Below, in pieces: positions 1-7,570 of a stretch of 52,214 nt of DNA. The position numbers were made by a program, and so were the translations under genes. The stretch comes from Salinicola salarius. Its GTDB lineage: Bacteria; Pseudomonadota; Gammaproteobacteria; Pseudomonadales; Halomonadaceae. Location of the stretch: NCBI RefSeq assembly GCF_003206135.1, contig NZ_PZJT01000016.1, positions 1 to 52,214 of the forward strand. Reading direction: 5' to 3'. The notes beneath the pieces were generated by a model. It was not told where the DNA came from. It was given only the letters and a program-made list of their open reading frames with translations, and made no database searches. The first letter of the stretch is position 1; every line of letters begins with the position of its first letter.

Positions 1-49
1 TTTACACAGCTAGTCTGCGCGCCTTTTGCCACCTCCTGGAGAGACTGCC

Positions 50-1849
50 ATGGAAAACGCTGCCCTTGCCCTCACCGGCATCGGCCTGCTGGCACTGATC
101 TGCCAATGGCTTGCCTGGCAGCTCCGGGTGCCCGCCATTCTTCCGCTACTGATCGCCGGCATCGCCGCCGGCCCGGTGACCGGCATCCTCGATCCCGACG
201 CGGTGCTGGGCGACCTGCTGTTCCCGCTGGTTTCCCTGGCGGTGGCGGTGATCCTGTTCGAGGGCGCCTTGACGCTGGATTTCCGCGAGCTTCGCGGCCA
301 TGGCCGCACGGTCAGCCGGCTGGTGACCTGGGGCGCGCTGATCACGGCGCTGATCGCCATTGCCGCCGCGCATCTGGTACTGGGCCTTTCCTGGGAGATG
401 GCCAGCGTGCTGGGGGCGTTACTGGTGGTGACCGGCCCGACGGTAGTATTGCCGCTGCTGCAGACCCTGCGCGCCCGGGAACACGTCAGCCAGATCCTGC
501 GCTGGGAAGGCATCCTGATCGATCCGATCGGCGCCATCGGCGCGGTACTGGTCTACGAGTTCGTCGCCCTGGGGCTCTCCAACGGTGCGGCAGCGCATAC
601 CCTGCTGAGCTTCGCCCAGACCGCGGTGATCGGCTTCGGCCTGGGCACGGCCGGCGGCTATCTATGGGGCAGCGTGCTGCGTCACTACTGGCTGCCCCAG
701 CGGCTGCACAGCTTCGGCACCCTGATGATCATGCTGACGCTGTTCACCGCGTCGAACCTGCTGTTCCACGAGTCCGGCCTGCTGACCGTCACCGTCATGG
801 GGGTATGGATGGCAAACATGCGCGGCGTGCCGACCCAGCCGATCCTGGAGTTCAAGGAGACGCTATCGATCCTGCTGATCTCGGGGCTGTTCATCCTGCT
901 GGCTGCGCGCCTGAGCCTGGCCCAGTTGGGCCTGCTGTCGTGGGAAGCGTGGGCGTTCCTGGTCATTCTGGTGTGGGTCGCGCGGCCGCTGGCGGTGTGG
1001 CTGTGCACCTGGGGCAGCTCGCTCAACTGGCGGGAAAAGGCGCTGCTGGCCTGGCTCTCTCCTCGCGGGATCGTCGCGGCGGCCGTGGCCTCGCTGTTCG
1101 CGATTCGCCTCGAGGCGCTGGAGGTTCCCGGCGCCGAGCTGCTGGTGCCGGTCACGTTTCTGGTGATCATCAGCACCGTCGTCGTCCAGAGCCTGTTCTC
1201 GCGCCCGCTGGCGAGGCTGCTGAAAGTGAACGCCCCAACCGCATCGGGATTCCTGATCATCGGCGCCAACCCCGTCTCGCGGGCATTCGGCAGCGCGCTC
1301 CAGGAAGCCGGTTTCGCGGTGCGGTTATGCGACCACAACTGGGACGCCATTCAGGAAGCGCGGATGGCCAACATCCCGACCTACTACGGCAACCCGCTGT
1401 CGGAGCACGCCGCCCAGCATTTGGGGCTGACCGGCATCGGCCACCTGTTGCCGCTCTCGCCCTACCGCGAGCTCAACAACCTGGCCGCGCTGCACTTCGA
1501 GCACATCCTCGGACACGGCAAGGTCTTCCGGCTGGCGGTGGAGTCCTCCCGCAACGCCCGGCGCCACCACCAACAGGCGCTGGCACACCTGCCGCTGCTG
1601 TTCGACGGTCATACCACTTTCACCCGTCTTTCAAGCCTGATCGGCCAGGGCGCCGTGGTTCGTCAGGCCAACATCAGCGACAACTTCGATATCGACGATT
1701 ATCGTCGCATTCACCACGACCGCCTGCTGACGCTGTTCACGCTCTCGACCAGCGGCCGGATCCGTATCGCCACGGCCGACAAGCCGCTCAACCCGAAGGC
1801 GGGAGATACGCTGATCAGCCTGATATTCCCGGATTCGCCCGAGTTCTGA
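50..1849 (+). CDS. CPA1-type cation:proton antiporter with RCK-like C-terminal domain
   Basis: This is a 599-residue inner-membrane antiporter, probably exchanging Na+ or K+ for H+. Residues 1–390 are almost wholly hydrophobic with about a dozen membrane segments, as in the NhaP/CPA1 family. From about residue 400 the sequence turns soluble and begins with a Rossmann-like GFLIIGANPVSRAFG stretch, the signature of a TrkA-N/RCK nucleotide-binding domain, followed by an RCK_C-like tail. The ATG is preferred over an upstream in-frame TTG because GGAGAG lies at good distance before it and the hydrophobic segment follows at once. Ion specificity cannot be read from the sequence. It is a single-gene unit closed by a strong terminator. 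The RCK-like part suggests gating by nucleotide or ion, by family knowledge. Confidence 0.88.
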   Translation: MENAALALTGIGLLALICQWLAWQLRVPAILPLLIAGIAAGPVTGILDPDAVLGDLLFPLVSLAVAVILFEGALTLDFRELRGHGRTVSRLVTWGALITALIAIAAAHLVLGLSWEMASVLGALLVVTGPTVVLPLLQTLRAREHVSQILRWEGILIDPIGAIGAVLVYEFVALGLSNGAAAHTLLSFAQTAVIGFGLGTAGGYLWGSVLRHYWLPQRLHSFGTLMIMLTLFTASNLLFHESGLLTVTVMGVWMANMRGVPTQPILEFKETLSILLISGLFILLAARLSLAQLGLLSWEAWAFLVILVWVARPLAVWLCTWGSSLNWREKALLAWLSPRGIVAAAVASLFAIRLEALEVPGAELLVPVTFLVIISTVVVQSLFSRPLARLLKVNAPTASGFLIIGANPVSRAFGSALQEAGFAVRLCDHNWDAIQEARMANIPTYYGNPLSEHAAQHLGLTGIGHLLPLSPYRELNNLAALHFEHILGHGKVFRLAVESSRNARRHHQQALAHLPLLFDGHTTFTRLSSLIGQGAVVRQANISDNFDIDDYRRIHHDRLLTLFTLSTSGRIRIATADKPLNPKAGDTLISLIFPDSPEF

Positions 1850-1909
1850 ATTCCAGGTTCCGGATTTGGGGCTCTGGATTATGAGCTCCGATTAGGCCAC
1901 GCAATGACG

Positions 1910-1947
1910 AACCCCGCTTCCCGAGTCGACGACCGGGAAGCGGGGTT
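1910..1947. terminator. Strong bidirectional intrinsic terminator between antiporter and trpC
   Basis: A perfect 14-bp inverted repeat (arms AACCCCGCTTCCCG and CGGGAAGCGGGGTT) with a 10-nt loop lies between the convergent antiporter and trpC genes. It is placed to end both transcripts. The T-tract is short on both sides. Confidence 0.85.
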
Positions 1948-2003
1948 CTTACATTGGCGCTGAGCGTTCGTCAGCCCGGCGTGGACGCGTGACGCGGTCC
2001 GGG

Positions 2004-2816
2004 TTAAAAGAACATCCGGCGAAGCGCGCTCCCGGGTTCTTTCTCGCGCATGAAAGCTTCGCCGACCAGAAAGGCATTGACGTCGAATTCGCGCATGCGC
2101 TCGACGTCGTCCCGGCCATGAATGCCGGACTCGGTGACGACCGTCACGCCCTGGGGGATTCGCTTGAGCAGGTCGAAAGTGGTGTCCAGCGAGGTTTCGA
2201 ACGTGCGCAGGTCGCGGTTGTTGATCCCCACCAGTGGCAGATCGAGCATCAGCGCCCGTTCGAGCTCGAAGATATCGTGCACCTCGACCAGCACGTCCAT
2301 GCCCAGTGCCGTCGCCTGCTGGTAGAGATCCTTGAGCTGCTCGTCGCTCAGCGCTGCCACGATCAGCAGAATGCAGTCCGCGCCGATGCCTCTGGCTTCC
2401 GCCACCTGATAGCCGTCGATGATGAAATCCTTGCGAATCACCGGCAGGTCGCAGACATTCCGGGCGGCGATCAGATAGTCCTCGTGCCCCTGGAAGTAGT
2501 CGGCGTCCGTCAGTACCGAGAGACAGCTGGCGCCGGCCGCGGCGTAGTCGGCCGCAATCTCGGCGGGCCGGAAGTCTTCCCGGATGATTCCCTTGGAGGG
2601 CGACGCCTTCTTGATCTCGGCGATGACCGCGGGGTCGCCGCCATCGATACAGGCATTGAGCGCCGAGACGAAGCCTCGCGGCGCGCTCTGCGCCTTCGCC
2701 CGCTCCAGCCAGGTCTGCTCGCTGTCGACCGCGCGGCGTTCGGCGATCTCCTCGCGCTTGCGTGCCAGGATCTTGGCCAGAATGGTAGGCAGTTCACTAT
2801 CGGCGGCATCGGTCAT
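2004..2816 (-). CDS. trpC: Indole-3-glycerol phosphate synthase
   Basis: TrpC converts 1-(2-carboxyphenylamino)-1-deoxyribulose 5-phosphate to indole-3-glycerol phosphate in tryptophan synthesis. The 270-residue length is that of the monofunctional enzyme, with no fused TrpF. Visible family motifs include [10 protein letters not shown] (catalytic Lys), LVEVHD, GINNRDL and VTESGI around the beta-alpha barrel. It is the last gene of trpGDC, 78 bp after trpD. This split from trpE is the arrangement seen in pseudomonads and halomonads. The start ATG has AGGA about ten bases upstream. Confidence 0.97.
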   Translation of the reverse strand: MTDAADSELPTILAKILARKREEIAERRAVDSEQTWLERAKAQSAPRGFVSALNACIDGGDPAVIAEIKKASPSKGIIREDFRPAEIAADYAAAGASCLSVLTDADYFQGHEDYLIAARNVCDLPVIRKDFIIDGYQVAEARGIGADCILLIVAALSDEQLKDLYQQATALGMDVLVEVHDIFELERALMLDLPLVGINNRDLRTFETSLDTTFDLLKRIPQGVTVVTESGIHGRDDVERMREFDVNAFLVGEAFMREKEPGSALRRMFF

Positions 2817-2894
2817 CGTGGAGATTCCTGTTGAGCTGGTTCTGATTCAGCGAAGACGCTGGTTCGGCGAAGACGCCAGTTTTGTCGCGGGCGG

Positions 2895-3914
2895 TCAGTT
2901 GGCGAAGACCCGGGTAAAGTCGGAAAGCTCCTTGAGCTTTTCCAGCGGCAGCTTGGAGGCCTGGGCGTCCTGCGCCATCAGCACGCCTTCCTTGAGCGAA
3001 TCCGCCACATCGGCAGCGAACAGCGCCGCTCCGGCGTTGAGCGCGACGATATCGCCAGCCACACCCTTGCCGACCAGCGCTTCCTTGACCAGCTGGAGAC
3101 TGTCTTCGGCGGTCACGACCTTCAGCGGATCGAGGGACTGACGCTCGATGCCCAGCTCCTCGGGCGTGATCGTGTATTCACGAATCTCGCCGTCGCGAAG
3201 CTCGGCAACCCGCGTCGGCGCCGCCACAGAGATTTCGTCCAGGCCATCCTCGGCGTGAACCACCAGCACGTGCCGGCTGCCCAGCTTGCGCAGCGACTCT
3301 GCCACCAGCGGCACGAGATGCGGTGCGTAGACGCCCAGCAGCTGATTGGGCGCCCCCGCCGGATTGGTCAGCGGACCAAGGATGTTGAAGACCGTACGAA
3401 CGCCCATTTCCCGTCGCGGGCCGATGGCGTGGCGCATCGCCTGGTGGTGGCGCGGCGCGAACATGAAACCGACCCCGACCTGTTCTATACAGCGCGCGAT
3501 GGTCGCCGCGTCGAGATCGAGATAGATCCCCGCCACATCGAACAGATCCGCGCTACCGGCGGCGGAGGAAACGCCCCGGTTGCCGTGCTTGGCGACATGG
3601 CCGCCCGCGGCCGCGACCACGAAGCTCGAAGCCGTGGAAACGTTGAAAAGGTTGGCGCCATCGCCGCCGGTGCCGACGATGTCGACGATGTTGTCGCAGT
3701 CGATCGATACCGGCTGCATCAGTTCGCGCATGACCTGCGCTGCCGCCGTGATCTCGTCGGCGGTTTCCCCCTTCATCGCCAGCCCGATCAGAAAACCGCC
3801 GATCTGGGCCTCGGTCGCTTCGCCCGTCATGATCGCCTTCATGACGGCGTGGGTGTCCTCGTAACTGAGATCCTGACGGCGCATGACCGCGCCAATGGCA
3901 TCCCGCATCTGCAT
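2895..3914 (-). CDS. trpD: Anthranilate phosphoribosyltransferase
   Basis: TrpD transfers phosphoribose from PRPP to anthranilate. The protein has 339 residues, the usual size, and shows the glycine-rich PRPP loop GTGGDGANLFNVST and the HGNRGVSS motif. It starts 21 bp after trpG, with GAGGA six bases before the ATG, so it is very probably cotranscribed with trpG and trpC. Confidence 0.97.
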   Translation of the reverse strand: MQMRDAIGAVMRRQDLSYEDTHAVMKAIMTGEATEAQIGGFLIGLAMKGETADEITAAAQVMRELMQPVSIDCDNIVDIVGTGGDGANLFNVSTASSFVVAAAGGHVAKHGNRGVSSAAGSADLFDVAGIYLDLDAATIARCIEQVGVGFMFAPRHHQAMRHAIGPRREMGVRTVFNILGPLTNPAGAPNQLLGVYAPHLVPLVAESLRKLGSRHVLVVHAEDGLDEISVAAPTRVAELRDGEIREYTITPEELGIERQSLDPLKVVTAEDSLQLVKEALVGKGVAGDIVALNAGAALFAADVADSLKEGVLMAQDAQASKLPLEKLKELSDFTRVFAN

Positions 3915-3935
3915 GTTGGTTCCTCGCCTGTTCCG

Positions 3936-4523
3936 TTAGCCGCGCCGTTTCAGGAAGTTCGCCAGCAGCTCGTGGCCTTGGCGAGACAGAATCGATTCGG
4001 GGTGAAACTGGACCCCTTCGATATCCAGCGTCTTGTGCTTCAAACCCATGATCAGCCCTGGGGTCGGGTCGTCGTCATCGGCCCAGGCCGTGATCTCGAG
4101 GCACTCCGGCAGGGTAGCGGCATCGACCACCAGCGAATGGTAACGGGTGACCTCGAGCGGGTCTTCGAGCCCTTCGAAAACCCCTTCACCGCGGTGACGA
4201 ATGCGAGATGTCTTGCCGTGCATCACCTGAGGCGCGCGGATCACGTCGCCACCATAGACCTGGCCGATGGCCTGGTGACCGAGACAGACGCCGAGTATCG
4301 GGATCCTGCCGGCGAAGTGGCGAATCGCCTCCATCGAGATACCCGCTTCGTTGGGCGTACACGGCCCGGGCGAGACCACCAGGTGGGTCGGTTCGTGGCG
4401 CTCCAGCTCGGCAAGGTCCACGTCGTCGTTGCGCACGGTGACGACATCGGCCCCCAGCTCGCCCAGATACTGAACGATATTGAAGGTGAAGCTATCGTAA
4501 TTGTCGATCATGAGGACTGACAT
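3936..4523 (-). CDS. trpG: Anthranilate/aminodeoxychorismate synthase glutamine amidotransferase subunit
   Basis: This class-I glutamine amidotransferase subunit supplies ammonia to TrpE, and possibly to PabB as well. The 195-residue protein has the nucleophile Cys80 in [10 protein letters not shown], the SPGPCTP motif and the C-terminal VQFHPESI with the catalytic His and Glu. It heads the trpGDC operon with AGGAG eight bases upstream of the ATG. No trpE or pabB is present in the window, so the partner must be encoded elsewhere. Dual use in folate synthesis is known for such proteins and cannot be excluded. Confidence 0.95.
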   Translation of the reverse strand: MSVLMIDNYDSFTFNIVQYLGELGADVVTVRNDDVDLAELERHEPTHLVVSPGPCTPNEAGISMEAIRHFAGRIPILGVCLGHQAIGQVYGGDVIRAPQVMHGKTSRIRHRGEGVFEGLEDPLEVTRYHSLVVDAATLPECLEITAWADDDDPTPGLIMGLKHKTLDIEGVQFHPESILSRQGHELLANFLKRRG

Positions 4524-4543
4524 GGGAATAAACTCCTGATATA

Positions 4544-4556
4544 TCGATTAAATCGA
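4544..4556. promoter_or_regulatory. Palindrome upstream of trpG, possible operator
   Basis: TCGATTAAATCGA is a perfect 6+1+6 inverted repeat about 20 bp upstream of the trpG start, overlapping the expected promoter or leader. It resembles a small repressor site but matches no operator I can name. No trp leader peptide with tandem Trp codons is visible. Confidence 0.25.
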
Positions 4557-4640
4557 CTCTTGGCTCGAGATTTACCCGAATGCGATCCAAGTCGATCGCT
4601 GCCTCTATGCCGACCTCACGAAGCGAAACGAACACACAAA

Positions 4641-4664
4641 AATGCCGCCCCGTGGGGCGGCATT
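4641..4664. terminator. Intrinsic terminator of the Crp/Fnr gene
   Basis: An 11-bp perfect stem (AATGCCGCCCC / GGGGCGGCATT) with a very small loop is followed by TTTTTGTG on the minus strand and CTTTTC on the plus strand. It ends the minus-strand Crp/Fnr transcript about 170 bp after the stop codon. The remainder of the 314-bp gap between trpG and this regulator (4524–4837) shows nothing else I can name apart from the palindrome near trpG. Confidence 0.88.
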
Positions 4665-4837
4665 CTTTTCAAACGTCAGACAGACGTAGGCGTGCCACCC
4701 TTGGATCAAAGGCGCCACCACCCCTGGTTATGCTTGCGTATTCGGTTCGTGATCATGGGAAATATAGTGCCGCGTCGTCACGCAGGGTGTCAACGGCGTT
4801 ATCGCCTGTCTTCCAAAAGGAATCGGGCCAACGCCGC

Positions 4838-5596
4838 TCAATTCGAGACGCTCTTGATTTGGTGAAGATAGAGCGGGTCGAAGTCTCCCTCCTCCTTCAG
4901 CCGCTCCTCATCCAGAACGGTTATCCTGCCACGCTTGGCTTCGATCAGACCATCCGCGCGCAGCGCCTGAAAGACGCGATTCATGTGGACCGGGGTGATA
5001 CCTATCGCATCTGCCAATTCGGCCTGCGTAATTGGCAGGCGGAAAGAGTCATTCTCGGCAAACCCTACGGCTTTCAGCCGCATCAATAGCTCGCAAAGAA
5101 GGTGCGCCACCCGCGGATAGGCGCCCCGCTGCCCGATATTGAGGATCCAGTCCCGGTATATCGACGCATCGACCAGTGTCTCGCGCCAGAAGGCCGCGGC
5201 GAGGCGGGGAGAACGCTCGCAGGCCCGCTTCAAGGCGTCATGCTGGATGAATCCGACCATGCTGGAACTGATCGACGCGAGACTCATGTCCATGACCTTG
5301 AGATGCAGGCTCTGCAGATCCGGCATGTCGCCAGGAACATGCACCGCCATGATCTGACGCTTCCCGTCCGAGGTCAGCTTGTAGACGCAGGTAAACCCCT
5401 CCAGCAGCAGACAGCTCCGGGAAGCGTGCTCGCCGATGCGGATGATATCCTGCCCGGGATTGAGCGACTCCACTTGCACCGGAAGGTCCTGTAGCACCTG
5501 CCTCTCATCGTCGGAAAGCCTGAAGATGCTCTCCAGCTTCCGAATCATCAGGTCGTTGGGAGAAAGACGATTGGAAAAGTGAACGCCTGATACCAT
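4838..5596 (-). CDS. Crp/Fnr-family transcriptional regulator
   Basis: This 252-residue protein has an N-terminal cyclic-nucleotide-binding-like beta barrel (about residues 40–130), a dimer helix, and a C-terminal Crp-type winged helix-turn-helix near residues 190–218 (ITQAELADAIGITPVHMN). It lacks the clustered N-terminal cysteines of FNR, so oxygen sensing by an iron-sulfur cluster is unlikely. The effector-binding residues of true CRP are not evident either. Family relatives regulate diverse stress and redox genes; the ligand here is unknown. A small HicB-like gene lies 112 bp upstream on the same strand. Confidence 0.9.
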   Translation of the reverse strand: MVSGVHFSNRLSPNDLMIRKLESIFRLSDDERQVLQDLPVQVESLNPGQDIIRIGEHASRSCLLLEGFTCVYKLTSDGKRQIMAVHVPGDMPDLQSLHLKVMDMSLASISSSMVGFIQHDALKRACERSPRLAAAFWRETLVDASIYRDWILNIGQRGAYPRVAHLLCELLMRLKAVGFAENDSFRLPITQAELADAIGITPVHMNRVFQALRADGLIEAKRGRITVLDEERLKEEGDFDPLYLHQIKSVSN

Positions 5597-5708
5597 GGTT
5601 TTGCACCTTTGCTTCCCAAAGAAATGAAGCTGCTGCCTCAGTATCTCTGTTCATATGATTAAAACGCCTGTCTCGTCCATGAAGTGTGGTTCACGCTTCG
5701 GGAGCTGG

Positions 5709-6068
5709 CTACTCGTCGACGCCATTTCCGTCGAGGCGTGTCAACAGTTCGTCGATATCGGGAAAGATGGGTTCGATCGCTAGCTGGCCAGACCTCAAGG
5801 GGCCCAGTCGGATACAGAGAAACTGCCAGAAGACCAGCCCGTAGCGGCTCATGTAATGGCCGATTCGGGATTGCAGGGGAACGCCCTCCCCCTTTGCGAG
5901 CCGCTGAGCCAGAAAAGGAATGATCACGTCCTGGAGACGTTCGAAAGCCTTCATATCGGTCGAGGCTTCTGCCGTCAGGCCGGGCAAGGCCGGCACCAAC
6001 GCCTCCCAGCGTTGCCGGGACGAACCTGCTGCCGGTCTGATCGCGACGTCGAATACGAACTCTTGCAT
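5709..6068 (-). CDS. Small hypothetical protein with HicB-like N-terminal half
   Basis: The predicted 119-residue protein starts at an ATG with GAGGGG five bases upstream. I chose it over a longer frame whose extra 88 residues look non-coding. The first 65 residues have the pattern FVFDVAIRP…WEALVPALPGLTAEA followed by a helical segment, which resembles the HicB/partial RNase-H-like fold. The C-terminal 55 residues are not recognised. No HicA toxin gene is adjacent, so a toxin-antitoxin role is doubtful. It may be cotranscribed with the downstream Crp/Fnr gene. Function unknown. Confidence 0.6.
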   Translation of the reverse strand: MQEFVFDVAIRPAAGSSRQRWEALVPALPGLTAEASTDMKAFERLQDVIIPFLAQRLAKGEGVPLQSRIGHYMSRYGLVFWQFLCIRLGPLRSGQLAIEPIFPDIDELLTRLDGNGVDE

Positions 6069-6313
6069 ACGGCCCCTCGCAATGCGTTTGGCTACCTCAA
6101 GGTCAACCGCTGGTTCATCGCGGCGAATCACTGCATTGTGTGAGTCGCTCGACGCGGCAAAGAGATAAGTATCTGCAGATAAGTAGGCTAATTCATTGCC
6201 GCAGCCGAATTGCGACAGCCCGCTGCATGGCGTAGCGCAAGCGCTACGGCTGGAGCTCCCAATCGAATGATCCGGCTCGAGGGAATGATGACAAGGACAG
6301 GCATTCAGACATG

Positions 6314-6348
6314 AAAAAGCCGCCAGGCACATGAAGCGCGAAGCGGCT
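6314..6348 (-). terminator. Intrinsic terminator of tRNA-Ala
   Basis: On the minus strand AGCCGC and GCGGCT pair around a GC-rich loop and are followed by five T residues, directly downstream of the tRNA-Ala gene. Confidence 0.65.
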
Positions 6349-6365
6349 AATTCAATAGGTATTCT

Positions 6366-6441
6366 TGGTGGAGCCTAGCGGGATCGAACCGCTGACCTCA
6401 ACACTGCCAGTGTTGCGCTCTCCCAGCTGAGCTAAGGCCCC
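6366..6441 (-). tRNA. tRNA-Ala(GGC)
   Basis: The minus strand folds into a full cloverleaf: acceptor GGGGCCT/AGGCTCC with a near-complete stem, D-arm GCTCAGCTGGGAGAGC, anticodon loop CTGGCAG giving GGC, T-loop TTCGATC, and an encoded CCA end. It stands alone between two protein genes. Confidence 0.96.
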
Positions 6442-6683
6442 GAATAGCTGCTGCCCCGAAGGACGCGACGCACTATAAAAGCCTGACAGGCCAAGGTCAA
6501 CCCCCAATAGGAAAAGCATGGTCAAAACCGCGTCGGGAAGACCGATCGAAGCGATTTCCCGAGCGCAAATCTCGAGGCCGGATGGGAGTATTTGGTCCGA
6601 TAACATGTCACACTACGTAACAGAGGGAACGGGAGACGACAGCGCCAACGGTGCCGGTTTCACGATTTGCTCATACTCTTTTT

Positions 6684-6729
6684 CGTAAAGAAGCCAACAT
6701 CGGCTTTCCGTAAAGAAGCCAACATCGGC
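6684..6729. repeat. Two direct repeats upstream of gacA
   Basis: A 21-bp sequence starting CGTAAAGAAGCC occurs twice with a 25-bp period, about 100–145 bp before the gacA start. The repeats lie in a 387-bp gap between tRNA-Ala and gacA (6442–6828). Apart from them I see no gene or clear terminator in that gap. Two copies at roughly 2.4 helical turns could be regulator sites. Confidence 0.6.
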
Positions 6730-6828
6730 GCGTATCGACCCGATAAAGGCCCAGGGCGTTCCATCGCGCCGATTGCTGCACATTTGCCACAGGCAGGTTT
6801 CAAGGACAGCAGGAATCCAGGAGTTATC

Positions 6829-7476
6829 TTGATCAAGGTATTGGTAGCCGACGATCACCATCTGGTGCGCACGAGTATCGCTCGCGTATTGGACAGCGAG
6901 CCTGACATCGAGGTCATTGCCGAAGCCGACAGTGGTGAAAGCGCCTTGGAGAGCTGCCGGATTCAGGCGCCGGATATTGCGATGATCGACATTCGCATGC
7001 CGGGAATCGGGGGCCTGGAGACCATCCTGAAGCTCCTCAAGACGCAGCCCGGCATTCGAATCATCGCGCTGACGGGGCAGGTCGACGAAGGAACGGCGCA
7101 ACGCCTGATCAACGCTGGCGTGACGGGATTCATCAGCAAGGGCACCGAGCTGGATCTGATGATCGACGCGGTGCGCCGAATAGCGGACGGCGAGCGCTTC
7201 ATCAGCGCCGACATTGCCCAGCGCGTCGTGCTGGCTCGTAGCGAAGGCCGTCACAATCCGTTCGATCAGCTCTCGCACCGGGAATTGCAGATCGCGACGA
7301 TGATCATCCATTGCTACAAGGTGAGTCGCATTTCGGAGCAGCTCGCACTTAGCCCGAAGACCGTGAATACCTACCGCTACCGAATCTTCGACAAGCTGCA
7401 GGTGCAGTCCGATGTCGAGCTGACCCATCTCGGTCTGCGCCACGGTTTACTGGACAACCTCGGCCCCCGGACCTGA
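6829..7476 (+). CDS. gacA: GacA/UvrY-type response regulator
   Basis: GacA is the response regulator of the GacS/BarA system, which activates Rsm/Csr small RNAs. The 215-residue protein has a receiver domain (VLVADDHHLVR acidic pocket; phospho-acceptor Asp in IAMIDIRMPG; Lys in ISKGTE) and a C-terminal LuxR helix-turn-helix (LSPKTVNTYRYRIFDKL). I start it at TTG because AGGAG sits five bases before it and LIKVLVADDH aligns with the known N-terminus; pseudomonad gacA also begins with TTG. The order gacA-uvrC-pgsA is a classic gammaproteobacterial cluster. The sensor kinase is not in the window. Confidence 0.93.
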   Translation: MIKVLVADDHHLVRTSIARVLDSEPDIEVIAEADSGESALESCRIQAPDIAMIDIRMPGIGGLETILKLLKTQPGIRIIALTGQVDEGTAQRLINAGVTGFISKGTELDLMIDAVRRIADGERFISADIAQRVVLARSEGRHNPFDQLSHRELQIATMIIHCYKVSRISEQLALSPKTVNTYRYRIFDKLQVQSDVELTHLGLRHGLLDNLGPRT

Positions 7477-7514
7477 ACCTCGGCCATGCGCGATGAGCCC
7501 GGTGGAAATGTTCG

Positions 7515-7570
7515 ATCCTCGCAGTGCCCGCCCGGGTTTTTGATATACTGCGAGGATGAGTGAATCCTCG
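7515..7570 (+). promoter_or_regulatory. Extended -10 promoter and competing hairpins over the uvrC start
   Basis: TGATATACT at 7541–7549 matches an extended -10 element and would place transcription start within a base or two of the uvrC ATG, implying a nearly leaderless mRNA. ATCCTCGCAG at 7515–7524 is a perfect inverted repeat of CTGCGAGGAT at 7548–7557, which covers the GAGG and the AT of the start codon. ATCCTCG recurs at 7564–7570 and can pair with the same CGAGGAT. A readthrough mRNA from gacA could therefore hide the start, while the short mRNA lacks the upstream arm. The regulatory reading is inference. Confidence 0.45.

Noticed and set aside
1989..2834. Plus-strand open frame opposite trpC
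   Set aside because: trpC motifs are complete on the minus strand; the plus frame is a shadow.
4524..4620. trp attenuator leader peptide
   Set aside because: No short open frame with adjacent Trp codons and no terminator/antiterminator pair precede trpG.
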